Positions 38,735 to 46,558 of a DNA stretch of 64,000 bases are shown here, in pieces. Under the pieces are notes generated by a model that saw only the letters and a program-made list of their open reading frames with translations, did no database searches and was not told the DNA's origin. Where the stretch lies: the NCBI GenBank assembly GCA_002021875.1, contig CP018627.1, forward strand, positions 2,914,001 through 2,978,000. Reading direction: 5' to 3'. The position numbers were made by a program, and so were the translations under genes. The DNA is from Streptomyces hygroscopicus (GTDB lineage: Bacteria; Actinomycetota; Actinomycetes; Streptomycetales; Streptomycetaceae). Within the stretch, counting starts at the first letter, position 1. The number at the start of each line of letters is the position of its first letter.

Positions 38735-39738
38735 GGGCGCCAGCGGCGGATCGCACGCCCCCTCCCACGGCGCGGCGGCCACTGGTCGTCGTCGAGGACC
38801 TGGTCAAGCACTTCCCGCTGAAGGGCCGGGCGTTCGGAGGCAAGCAGCACGTCCACTCCGTCGACCACGTCTCGTTCACCATCGCTCCCGGCGAAGTACT
38901 CGGTCTGGTGGGGGAATCGGGCTGCGGAAAGAGCACACTCGCCAGGGCCATGCTCGGGCTGACCCCGGTCGACTCCGGACGCGTGCTGTTCGACGGGGCC
39001 GACGTGTCCCGGACCAAGGGCCGTGAGCGAAGAGCCCTGCGCCGTTCGATGCAGTTGGTCTTCCAGGACCCGTTCGCCGCGCTGGACCCTCGGATGCGCC
39101 TGGAGACGAGCCTCGACGCACCACTGGCCCAACATGGTCTCGGCAGCCGGGAGGAGCGTCACCAGCGCATCCTCGAAGTGCTCGGTCATGTGGGGCTCGA
39201 CGCGTCGTTCCTCGGCAGGCGCCCCGGCGAATGCTCCGGCGGCCAGCTCCAGCGGATCGTCGTGGCCCGCGCACTGCTGCTCCGCCCGCGCCTGCTGATC
39301 TGCGACGAACCCACCTCCGCCCTCGATGCCTCGGTCCGCGCCCAGATCCTCAACCTGCTGATCGAGCTCAAGGACGAGCTGGACCTCACGCTGCTGATGA
39401 TCTCTCACGACCTGCGCGTCGTACGCCACATCTGCGACCGGGTGGCGGTCATGTATCTCGGCGAGATCCTGGAAGTGGCCTTCCGCGAGGACCTGTTCGA
39501 GCGCCCCGCCCACCCCTACACCCAGGCGCTGCTGACCGCCTCGCTCCCCGAGGAGTCCGGCGCGGAAGCGGACTTCGGCGCCCTGCGCGGTGAGCCGCCC
39601 AGCCCGGTGAACCCGCCCTCGGGATGCCGCTTCCACCCACGCTGCCCCAAGGCCCGCGACCGGTGCCGCACCGAGGCTCCGGCGCTGAGCACCGGGCCTC
39701 AGGGGCGCGTCGTCTCATGCCACTACCCGAGCGCCTGA
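38731..39738 (+). CDS. ABC transporter ATP-binding protein (DppF/OppF type)
   Basis: A 335-residue ATPase. It begins with the OppF-type sequence VEDLVKHFPLKGR, then Walker A GESGCGKS, Q-loop VFQDPFAALDPRM, signature CSGGQLQR, Walker B LLICDEPTSALD and MISHDLRVV. The C-terminus has the second Cys-containing extension GCRFHPRCPKARDRC. The DppD/DppF heterodimer drives the importer. ATG 38731 is fixed by the 4-base overlap with the previous gene. Confidence 0.93.
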   Translation: MRAPAADRTPPPTARRPLVVVEDLVKHFPLKGRAFGGKQHVHSVDHVSFTIAPGEVLGLVGESGCGKSTLARAMLGLTPVDSGRVLFDGADVSRTKGRERRALRRSMQLVFQDPFAALDPRMRLETSLDAPLAQHGLGSREERHQRILEVLGHVGLDASFLGRRPGECSGGQLQRIVVARALLLRPRLLICDEPTSALDASVRAQILNLLIELKDELDLTLLMISHDLRVVRHICDRVAVMYLGEILEVAFREDLFERPAHPYTQALLTASLPEESGAEADFGALRGEPPSPVNPPSGCRFHPRCPKARDRCRTEAPALSTGPQGRVVSCHYPSA

Positions 39739-39767
39739 CGCACCGGACAGACGAAGAGAGCGAGCCG

Positions 39768-41237
39768 ATGACGACAGTCGAGTCCCCGCCCACCGCCCAG
39801 CCGATCTGGCGGCCGCCCGCCGGGGCACTGTGGTCCGGGCGGTGGGTGGACGGTGCGTCCGCCATGCCCGTGCGCGATCCGGAGGACGGCAGCCTCCTCG
39901 GCCACGTCACCGATACCAGTCCCGCCGAGGTCGACCAGGCCGTCGCCGGTGTGGCCGCCGCCGGCACCTCCGGGGAGGAGTGGCCCGCGTGGCGGCGGCG
40001 CGAGGCCCTGGACGCGGCCGCCCGGCTGGTGCTGCGGCGGCGCGAAGTGCTGACGGAGGTGATGTCCCGGGAGGGCTGCAAGACCGTGCGGGAGGCCACC
40101 GCCGAGGTGTCCCGCGCCGCCGAGACCCTCAGGCTCTCGGCCCAGCAGACCGGCCGCCTCACCGGTGAGACCCTGCCCTTCTCCGACACATCGCGGGGCG
40201 CGGGCCGACTGGGCTGGTACACCCGCGAACCGGTCGGGGTGGTCGCCGCCATCACCCCCTTCAACGACCCGCTCAATCTGGTGGCGCACAAGGTGGGCCC
40301 GGCCCTGGCCGCGGGGAACGGCGTCGTCCTCAAACCGGCCGAGGCCACACCGCTCACCGCGCTGGCGTTCGCCGAGGTCCTGCTGGACGCCGGGGTGCCC
40401 GCCGAACGCCTCGCGGTCGTCCCCGGAACCGGCGCCGGCACCGGTCGCGCTCTCGTCGGCCACCCCCTCGTCGACCTCGTGTCCTTCACCGGGGGCTTCC
40501 GCACCGGCAACGAGGTGGCGCGCGCCGCCGGAGCCAAGAAGACCCTCATGGAACTGGGCGGCAACAACGCCGTGCTGGTGCTGGACGACGCCGCCCGCGA
40601 GGCGGCGGCGCACGCCGTGGTGGCGGGCGCGTTCGGGGTGGCCGGGCAGAACTGCCTGTCGGTGCAGCGCGTCTTCGTGTCCTCCCGGATCGCCGACCGC
40701 TTCATCCGGGACGTGGTGACGGCCACCGAGGCGCTACGGGTGGGCCGCAAGGCCGACTCCCGCACGGACATCGGTCCGCTCATCAGCGAGCGCGAGGCCG
40801 ACCGGGTCCAGGAGTGGGTGCGGGAGGCCCGCGAGGGCGGTGCCGAGGTGCGCACGGGCGGGCAGCGGGAGGGCGCGTTCCACTGGCCGACCGTGCTCAC
40901 CGGCGTACCGGCGGACGCGAAGGTGATGACGGAGGAGATCTTCGGCCCGGTGCTGGTGATCGAGCCGTTCGAGACGGTGGACGAGGCCATCACCCGCGCC
41001 AACGGCACCCGCTACGGCCTCCAGGCGGGCATCTTCACCGCCGCGCTGGAGACCGCGCTGGACGTGGCGGAGCGGCTGCGGGTCGGTGCGGTGATGATCA
41101 ACGACAGCAGCGACTTCAGGATCGACGCCATGCCCTTCGGCGGACCCAAACGGTCGGGCGTCGGCCGCGAGGGGGTGCGCTACGCCGTGGAAGCCATGAC
41201 GGAGCCCAAGATCGTCGCTGTGCGCCGCAGCGCGTAA
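39768..41237 (+). CDS. Aldehyde dehydrogenase
   Basis: A 489-residue NAD(P)-dependent aldehyde dehydrogenase. Cofactor and catalytic segments are TPFNDPLNLVAHKVGPALAAG, KPAEATPLTAL, the catalytic Glu in MELGGNN, the catalytic Cys in GQNCLSVQRV, and EEIFGPVLVI. The C-terminus (MPFGGPKRSGVGREG) is of the lactaldehyde/glyceraldehyde type. It ends the ABC operon, 29 bases after the second ATPase gene, and most simply oxidises the aldehyde released by the FAD oxidase to an acid. Confidence 0.92.
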   Translation: MTTVESPPTAQPIWRPPAGALWSGRWVDGASAMPVRDPEDGSLLGHVTDTSPAEVDQAVAGVAAAGTSGEEWPAWRRREALDAAARLVLRRREVLTEVMSREGCKTVREATAEVSRAAETLRLSAQQTGRLTGETLPFSDTSRGAGRLGWYTREPVGVVAAITPFNDPLNLVAHKVGPALAAGNGVVLKPAEATPLTALAFAEVLLDAGVPAERLAVVPGTGAGTGRALVGHPLVDLVSFTGGFRTGNEVARAAGAKKTLMELGGNNAVLVLDDAAREAAAHAVVAGAFGVAGQNCLSVQRVFVSSRIADRFIRDVVTATEALRVGRKADSRTDIGPLISEREADRVQEWVREAREGGAEVRTGGQREGAFHWPTVLTGVPADAKVMTEEIFGPVLVIEPFETVDEAITRANGTRYGLQAGIFTAALETALDVAERLRVGAVMINDSSDFRIDAMPFGGPKRSGVGREGVRYAVEAMTEPKIVAVRRSA

Positions 41238-41310
41238 CAGCCGCCACCCGGATCTCTGCCGTACGGCCTCGGCCAGGTGGCCTCGGCCGCGTCTCCTCCG
41301 CCGGGTGCCC

Positions 41311-41670
41311 TCAGTCGTGCGGCGGGGCCCCGGTGACCATGTGGTCCGCGTGGTTGACGGCCTCGGTGACCAGCCGTCGCAGATGGCCGTCGTGGAGCGA
41401 GTACACCGAGCGGCGGCCCTCCTTGCGCACCTCGACCAGCCCGGCCAGCCGCAGCTTGGCCAGATGCTGGCTCACCGCCGGGCGGGCCGCCCCGCTGGCC
41501 TCGGTGAGGGTGTTCACATCCGCCTCGCCCCGGGCGAGGGACCACACCAGATGCAGCCGGGTGGGATCGGAGAGCAGCGAGAAGACATTGGCGGCCTCGG
41601 CGAACTGCGCCGCGCCACTGGGATGCGTATGCGACCGGGCCGCAGTTGAGGAATCCTCGCTCACCGACAT
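41311..41670 (-). CDS. ArsR/SmtB-family metal-sensing repressor
   Basis: A 119-residue winged-helix regulator (NVFSLLSDPTRLHLVWSLA, then RPAVSQHLAKLRLAGLVEVRKEGRRSVYSL). The C-terminal helix carries DxH...HxxH at Asp94, His96, His107 and His110, the exact spacing of the alpha-5 zinc/cobalt site of SmtB, CzrA and NmtR. No Cys-based arsenic site is present. It should release DNA on binding Zn2+, Co2+ or Ni2+. ATG 41670 is used; an upstream start would add 32 unlikely residues. Its target is unclear: the only metal exporter in the window (CDF, 30062) is 11 kb away and has an inverted repeat upstream. Confidence 0.88.
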   Translation of the reverse strand: MSVSEDSSTAARSHTHPSGAAQFAEAANVFSLLSDPTRLHLVWSLARGEADVNTLTEASGAARPAVSQHLAKLRLAGLVEVRKEGRRSVYSLHDGHLRRLVTEAVNHADHMVTGAPPHD

Positions 41671-41817
41671 GCACCCATCGTAGAGCGCTCCCACGACACG
41701 GGGGCGGCCGTCAGCGGGTCCCGATGGCTCGGACACCGGTCGATCAAGGTCACGGTCGACCGTCAACGGTCACCTCACCGCGGACGGGCGGGAGCGCTGC
41801 CGTCAGGTGGTGGAGTC

Positions 41818-41859
41818 GACCCGTGTCCGGCTACCTGCCGCGGTGACCGGACACGGGTC
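41818..41859 (-). terminator. Hairpin after the C39 peptidase gene
   Basis: GACCCGTGTCCGG and its complement CCGGACACGGGTC form a perfect 13-base stem with a 16-base loop, 3 bases after the stop of the minus-strand peptidase gene. Confidence 0.75.
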
Positions 41860-41862
41860 CGG

Positions 41863-43284
41863 TCACACGATCCCCAGCTCCCGCAGCACACGGTGCTGAC
41901 TCGGTGTCGGCCTGGAAGGGAAGTACAGGTAACACACCCCTCCCGTACCGCTCTTGACCTGGCCTTTCTCATCGTAGCGCTTGGTCCGCAGCCAGATGTT
42001 CTCCCACTGGCGCCGCTTGTAGACGTGGCGGACCGCGTCGTTGCTGGGCGAGGCCGGGTCGTTGGCGATGACGTCGCCGTCCGCCGTGAAGCCGATGACG
42101 GTCATCAGATGGCCCGAGGTGCCGTATCCCGCGCCGTCCAGCTCCGTCTTGAGGAAGGACTGCGAGGTGATCACCGGAATGCCGGCGCCGATCAGCTTCT
42201 CGGCGTCGGCGAGCGAGCCGAGCCGGGTGACCACGCCCTGCAGATCGCGGTAGGTGGCGGCGTAGGCGGCGTTGAACGGCCAGTTGCCGCAGCCGTCGTA
42301 CTGGTAGTCGAAGGTGGCCCGGGCGGCGTGGCAGACCTGCGGATCGGCGTAGTCGGGGTTGACCCAGGACAGGTCCGCGGCGGAGGGCTTACGGCCCCAG
42401 TACTCGATGATCATCTGCGAGGAGGTGGGGCTGCACCATGCCTCGCCGCCGTTGTCGTACTCCGGGTACTGGCCCTTGTGGATCTCCTGCGAGTAGCGCG
42501 GTACGCGCAGTTCGCGCCCCTTGGGCAGGCTCGGGGTGGAGGCGGGCACCTCGAACCGGTCGGGGACGTCCGAGCCCATCGCGCCGACCCGCCACACCGT
42601 GGGGGTGAGCTTGCTGCCGGGCTTGCGGTAGAGGGTCAGCCGCACCTGGTACTTCGCCAGCCGCAGCCCGCTCGCCGGGTCGTCGATGGAGAAGGTGTCG
42701 GTCCACACCGAGCTCTTGTCGTCGCTCTGGTCGTCCACCGAGGTGCGCCGGATGGAGGAGGCGCCGTCGTCGGAGGCCCAGCGGCCCATCACGTACCAGG
42801 GGGTCGCGGAGCCGTCGGAGTAGGTGCCCTTGAGCTCGATCTGGACCCAGGTGCCGGCGGGGGTGCGGGCGTTCCAGGAGACGATGGCCTCGGTCGCGGG
42901 CACCGAGAGCGTGCGCACCGGGGAGGTCCAGGTGGCGTACTCCCAGGCGGCCTTGGTTCCGGTGTGCGGGTCGGTGTAGTCCACACTGCCCAGCGGGCGG
43001 GAGATCACGATGCCGGGGCGGGCCCCGGCCTCGGCGCGGACGCCCTTGGCGGCACCGGCCAGCCAGTCGGCGTGGCCGCTCCAGCCGTGGTACTCCGCGA
43101 CCCGGGCGGCCTTCGATCCCGCCGGGGCCGCGGCGGTCCCGGGGACCTGCGAGCTCGGTGTCGCGGCGGCGGCCGGACGGGCCGTCCCGGCGGTCGCGGC
43201 TGTCGTGGTGACGGCGGCGGCGCCCGCGACGCCGAGGGCGGCGGCGAGCACGGAGCGGCGAGGCGTGGATCCAGATCTGGTCAT
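41863..43284 (-). CDS. Secreted C39-like cysteine peptidase
   Basis: A 473-residue exported protein. The N-terminus (STPRRSVLAAALGVAGAAAV) is a twin-arginine-like signal peptide. A beta-rich region (residues 80-260) precedes a papain-like C39-family domain with Cys in GEAWCSPTSSQM, His in SGHLMTVIGF and Asp in VIANDPAS. The family is often found as secreted peptidases in actinobacteria; the substrate is unknown. ATG 43284 gives the complete signal peptide. It is divergent from the uridine-kinase-like gene, with an inverted repeat (ATTGGT-4-ACCAAT, 43403-43418) in between. Confidence 0.85.
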   Translation of the reverse strand: MTRSGSTPRRSVLAAALGVAGAAAVTTTAATAGTARPAAAATPSSQVPGTAAAPAGSKAARVAEYHGWSGHADWLAGAAKGVRAEAGARPGIVISRPLGSVDYTDPHTGTKAAWEYATWTSPVRTLSVPATEAIVSWNARTPAGTWVQIELKGTYSDGSATPWYVMGRWASDDGASSIRRTSVDDQSDDKSSVWTDTFSIDDPASGLRLAKYQVRLTLYRKPGSKLTPTVWRVGAMGSDVPDRFEVPASTPSLPKGRELRVPRYSQEIHKGQYPEYDNGGEAWCSPTSSQMIIEYWGRKPSAADLSWVNPDYADPQVCHAARATFDYQYDGCGNWPFNAAYAATYRDLQGVVTRLGSLADAEKLIGAGIPVITSQSFLKTELDGAGYGTSGHLMTVIGFTADGDVIANDPASPSNDAVRHVYKRRQWENIWLRTKRYDEKGQVKSGTGGVCYLYFPSRPTPSQHRVLRELGIV

Positions 43285-43456
43285 GCGGGGTTCCCCCAGT
43301 CGTCGTCCAGTCCAGTGGGCGGCGGGTGCGCGACAGTCGCACAACTATGGCCGCTGCGAGTGGTCTCAGGCCAGTGATTCCCCCGGTACCCGCTCCATCA
43401 ATATTGGTGTGAACCAATGGAGTGAACGAGCCGGAAGGGCCGTATGGTGGTCCCCG

Positions 43457-44086
43457 ATGCGAACATACCCACCGGTTGGCAGCCTGGACGCGCTGGCGCG
43501 GCGCCTGCGTGCGCTGCCGCCGTCCTGCGGGCCGGTCCGGCTGGTCGCGGTCGACGGTCACGCCGGGTCCGGGAAGACCACCTTCGCCGGGCGGCTCGCC
43601 GAGGCGCTCGGCGGTGCCCCCGTGCTGCACACGGACGACTTCGCCACCCATGAGGAGCTCTTCGGCTGGGCCGGGCGGCTACGGAGCGAGGTCCTCGCCC
43701 CGCTGGCCCGGGGCACGGCCGCGCGCTACGCCCCGTACGACTGGATGGAGCGCCGCTTCGCCACCACCCGGCGGCGGCTGGATCCCGCGCCGGTCGTGCT
43801 GCTGGAGGGCGTGGGCAGCGGCCGCCGGGCGGTGCGCCCGCGGCTGGCGCGGCTGTTGTGGATGGATCTGCCGGAGCGGGACTCCTGGCGGCGCGGACAG
43901 TTGCGGGACGGTCCGGAGCTGTCCGCATTCTGGGACGGATGGCTGCCCGCCGAGCGTGCGCACTTCGCCGCCGACCCCTCCCGCCCGTACGCCGGAACGT
44001 TGGTTCTGCAGCGAAAGGAGGGGTATGAGGTACTACCGGGACCCGCGGCGAACGGCGGAGACGCGCCCTGGCCTCACACAGCGTGA
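43457..44086 (+). CDS. Uridine-kinase-like P-loop protein
   Basis: A 209-residue P-loop kinase-like protein. Walker A is GHAGSGKTT, then LHTDDFATHEELFGW, VVLLEGVGSGRRAVRP and a lid with the Arg pair of ERDSWRRGQLRDG. This matches actinobacterial proteins annotated as uridine kinase, although the true substrate has not been fixed for this short form. ATG 43457 is 5 bases after the GTGG of the upstream region and no strong ribosome binding site is seen. Confidence 0.8.
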   Translation: MRTYPPVGSLDALARRLRALPPSCGPVRLVAVDGHAGSGKTTFAGRLAEALGGAPVLHTDDFATHEELFGWAGRLRSEVLAPLARGTAARYAPYDWMERRFATTRRRLDPAPVVLLEGVGSGRRAVRPRLARLLWMDLPERDSWRRGQLRDGPELSAFWDGWLPAERAHFAADPSRPYAGTLVLQRKEGYEVLPGPAANGGDAPWPHTA

Positions 44087-44148
44087 ACCGGCGCTCCCGA
44101 CCGGGCCCGACGCCCGCACCCGGCGCATGACGCATCCCCCAACTCGGC

Positions 44149-44178
44149 TTGACCTGGGGCCCATACAGGTCTTACGTT
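44149..44178 (+). promoter_or_regulatory. Predicted promoter of a candidate small RNA
   Basis: TTGACC (44149-44154), 18 bases, then TACGTT (44173-44178). No open reading frame follows before a strong hairpin at 44215-44250, so the transcript would be short. Confidence 0.55.
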
Positions 44179-44184
44179 CTCAAT

Positions 44185-44256
44185 GTGCGACTCGTACGAG
44201 TCGTCCCACAACGCGAAGCCCCCGGTTGTTCCCCCGTGATCGGGGGCTTCGTCCTG
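44185..44256 (+). ncRNA. Candidate small RNA with palindrome and terminator
   Basis: Downstream of the predicted promoter lies a perfect 16-base palindrome (CGACTCGTACGAGTCG, 44188-44203) and then a strong hairpin, GAAGCCCCCG (44215-44224) with CGGGGGCTTC (44241-44250), followed by GTCCTGTCTG. The unit is about 70 bases and lies in a 399-base stretch without genes. Promoter, stem-loop and terminator are seen; that it is expressed as an RNA is inference. The hairpin could also simply end transcription of the kinase gene. Confidence 0.45.
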
Positions 44257-44485
44257 TCTGGTGCCGTTTTTCCGCTGCTTTGCGCCGCCACTCCATCACC
44301 CTGGGTGACGATCCGCTCCGGGCCCTGTGCGCCCCTTACACGCCCCCGCGCACACCTACCCGACCTTGTGTGATTGCAACGAACAACAGTGCGGCACCCT
44401 CGGCCCATGCGGGCTGCGCAGGTACGATGCGAAAGGGGCATTCGCCCCTGCGGCATCCACGGGGGCTGGGGTTGTGGGGGACGTG
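44251..44485. other. Intergenic stretch before the AAA ATPase gene
   Basis: No convincing gene. The region is less GC-biased than coding DNA and must carry the promoter of the TPR-AAA gene. A possible -10 element (TACGAT at 44423-44428) is the only box I can point to. Confidence 0.3.
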
Positions 44486-46375
44486 ATGGATTTCGGCAGG
44501 CAAGGTTCGCACGCCCCGGCCGACCTCGCCTGGCTGCGAGCCGTCGACGCCTACACGATGGGCGCGTACGCACAGGCCGAGGAGGAGTTCCGGGCCGCCA
44601 CGCGACTCGACCCCGGAATGGCCGACGCCTGGCTCGGACTGCACGCGCTGCGGGCCGACACCGCGGCCGCGCTGCTGCGGATGTACCGGCACCGCGACCG
44701 CTTCGGCGAGCAGCGCGCCCGCCACCGCCGCACCCTCAACTCCTGGTATTGGCTTGGCTGGTGGGTCCAGCCGGTGCTGGAGACCAGCCGGGACCTGCTG
44801 CTCGCCCACGCCTCGCACTGGCTCGACGGCCGCCATGTGCCCGAGCTGGACCGGGCGCTGGCCGGCTGCCCGCCGGTGGAGGCCGATCCGCAGGCCCGCT
44901 TTCTGCACGCCTGCCGCGCCTATCTGGTCAAGGACTGGGAGCAGCTCGTGCGCCACACCGAGCCGCTGCTGGACGATCCGTTCCTCGGCATCGAGGCGGG
45001 TCTGTTCGCCGGGATGGCGCGGGTCCGGCTGGAGATGTACAGCCAGGCCGAGCCGCTGCTCGCCGCCGCCTTAATGCGCTGTCGCAGCGAACAGCCCCAG
45101 CGCAAGGAGCTGCGCTACTGGCTCGCCCGCGCACATGAGGGCACCGGGCGCAGCGCCGCCGCGCTCCCCCTCTACCGCGCGGTGCACCGCATCGACTCCA
45201 CCTTCATGGACACCTCGGCGCGGCTCGCGGCGATAGCCGAGTCCGACGGGCTGGACGAGCCCGCGGATCTGGCCGCCGTCTCGCTGGCCGGGGCCGGTGG
45301 CCAGGACGCCACGGACGGCCGGGACACCACCGCCGACCCCGCCGATACGCTGCCCGCCGACGGCCGCGATCCGCGGGCCGCGGCCGAGGGGCCCGAGGGC
45401 CCGCCGCTGATCGGCCCCGCCGTGGTCGGCGCGGGCGGCACCCGCGCCCGGGCCGGTCTGCCCTCCCAGCCCGGCCCCTCGGATCCGGTGCTGCTGGAGA
45501 GCGCGCTGCAGGAGCTGGAGCGCATGGTCGGCCTGGAGCCGGTCAAGCGGCAGGTGCGGGCGCTGTCGGCGCAGCTCCACATGGCGCGGCTGCGCGCCGG
45601 CCAGGGACTGCCGGTCCAGCCGCCCAAGCGGCACTTCGTCTTCTCCGGCCCCTCCGGCACCGGCAAGACCACCGTGGCCCGCATCCTCGGCCGGGTCTTC
45701 TACGCCCTCGGGCTGCTCGGCGGCGACCATCTGGTGGAGGCCGGGCGCGCCGATCTGGTCGGCGAATACCTGGGGCAGACGGCGGTGAAGGCCAATGAGC
45801 TGATCGACTCGGCGCTCGGCGGAGTGCTCTTCGTCGACGAGGCGTACTCCCTGTCCAACTCGGGCTACAGCAAGGGCGACGCGTACGGCGACGAGGCGCT
45901 TCAGGTGCTGCTCAAGCGCGCCGAGGACAACCGCGACCGGCTCGTGGTGATCCTCGCCGGCTACCCCGAGGGCATGGACCGGCTGCTGGCCGCCAACCCC
46001 GGCCTCGGCTCCCGCTTCACCACCCGCGTCGACTTCCCCAGCTACCGCCCGCTGGAGCTCACCCGCATCGGTGAGGTGCTGGCGGCGGAGAACGGGGATG
46101 TGTGGGACGAGGAGGCCGTGGAGGAACTGCGCAGCATCAGCGGCCATGTGGTGGACCAGAGCTGGATCGACGAGCTGGGCAACGGCCGGTTCCTTCGCAC
46201 GCTGTACGAGAAGAGCTGCGCCTACCGGGATCTGCGGCTCTCCGGCTGGAGCGGCACGCCGACCCGCGACGACCTGGCCACGCTGCGGCTGCCGGATCTG
46301 ATGCAGGCGTACGGGGAGGTCCTGTCGGGTCGCGGTCCCATGTACCGCGACCCCCAGGACCCGCCGCTGGGGTAG
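44486..46375 (+). CDS. TPR-containing AAA+ ATPase (CbxX/EccA-like)
   Basis: A 629-residue protein. Residues 1-260 are helical TPR-like repeats (AYTMGAYAQAEEEFRAATRLDPGMADAWLGL). A Pro/Ala/Asp-rich linker follows. From 340 on is a CbxX/CfqX-type AAA+ module: MVGLEPVKRQVRAL, Walker A FSGPSGTGKTT, Walker B GVLFVDEAYSL, sensor 1 VILAGYPEGMD and the Arg of NPGLGSRF. The same architecture is seen in EccA of type VII secretion, though no other ESX gene is here. ATG 44486 is taken; GTG 44483 is equally possible. It probably remodels protein substrates in the cytosol. Confidence 0.87.
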   Translation: MDFGRQGSHAPADLAWLRAVDAYTMGAYAQAEEEFRAATRLDPGMADAWLGLHALRADTAAALLRMYRHRDRFGEQRARHRRTLNSWYWLGWWVQPVLETSRDLLLAHASHWLDGRHVPELDRALAGCPPVEADPQARFLHACRAYLVKDWEQLVRHTEPLLDDPFLGIEAGLFAGMARVRLEMYSQAEPLLAAALMRCRSEQPQRKELRYWLARAHEGTGRSAAALPLYRAVHRIDSTFMDTSARLAAIAESDGLDEPADLAAVSLAGAGGQDATDGRDTTADPADTLPADGRDPRAAAEGPEGPPLIGPAVVGAGGTRARAGLPSQPGPSDPVLLESALQELERMVGLEPVKRQVRALSAQLHMARLRAGQGLPVQPPKRHFVFSGPSGTGKTTVARILGRVFYALGLLGGDHLVEAGRADLVGEYLGQTAVKANELIDSALGGVLFVDEAYSLSNSGYSKGDAYGDEALQVLLKRAEDNRDRLVVILAGYPEGMDRLLAANPGLGSRFTTRVDFPSYRPLELTRIGEVLAAENGDVWDEEAVEELRSISGHVVDQSWIDELGNGRFLRTLYEKSCAYRDLRLSGWSGTPTRDDLATLRLPDLMQAYGEVLSGRGPMYRDPQDPPLG

Positions 46376-46470
46376 CAAGCGCCTGCGGCGGGTCTGGGGT
46401 AGCGGCGCCTGCGGCGGGCTTTCCCCGACCCGCCCCTTCCCGCAACCGGGGCTCCGCCCCGGACCCCGCT

Positions 46471-46517
46471 CCTCAATCGCCGGAGGGGCTGAATTTCAGC
46501 CCGTCCGGCGATTGAGG
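46471..46517. repeat. REP-like palindrome between convergent genes
   Basis: CCTCAATCGCCGGA and TCCGGCGATTGAGG form a perfect 14-base stem around a 19-base centre that itself contains GGGCTGAATTTCAGCCC. This type of intergenic palindrome, flanked by GGGGCTCCGCCCCGGACCCC, is common in Streptomyces genomes. Here it lies between two convergent genes and may act as a bidirectional terminator. Confidence 0.75.
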
Positions 46518-46558
46518 ACACGCCCGAAGGACGTCCGGGGTCCAAGGGGCGGAGCCCA

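Noticed and set aside
44188..44250. tRNA or T-box element
   Set aside because: No cloverleaf, anticodon arm or TTCGAATC-type T-loop can be formed; the stems fit a palindrome plus terminator only.
44486..46375. Part of a type VII (ESX) secretion locus
   Set aside because: Only an EccA-like AAA protein is present; no EccB-E, EsxA/B or mycosin genes lie within 20 kb.
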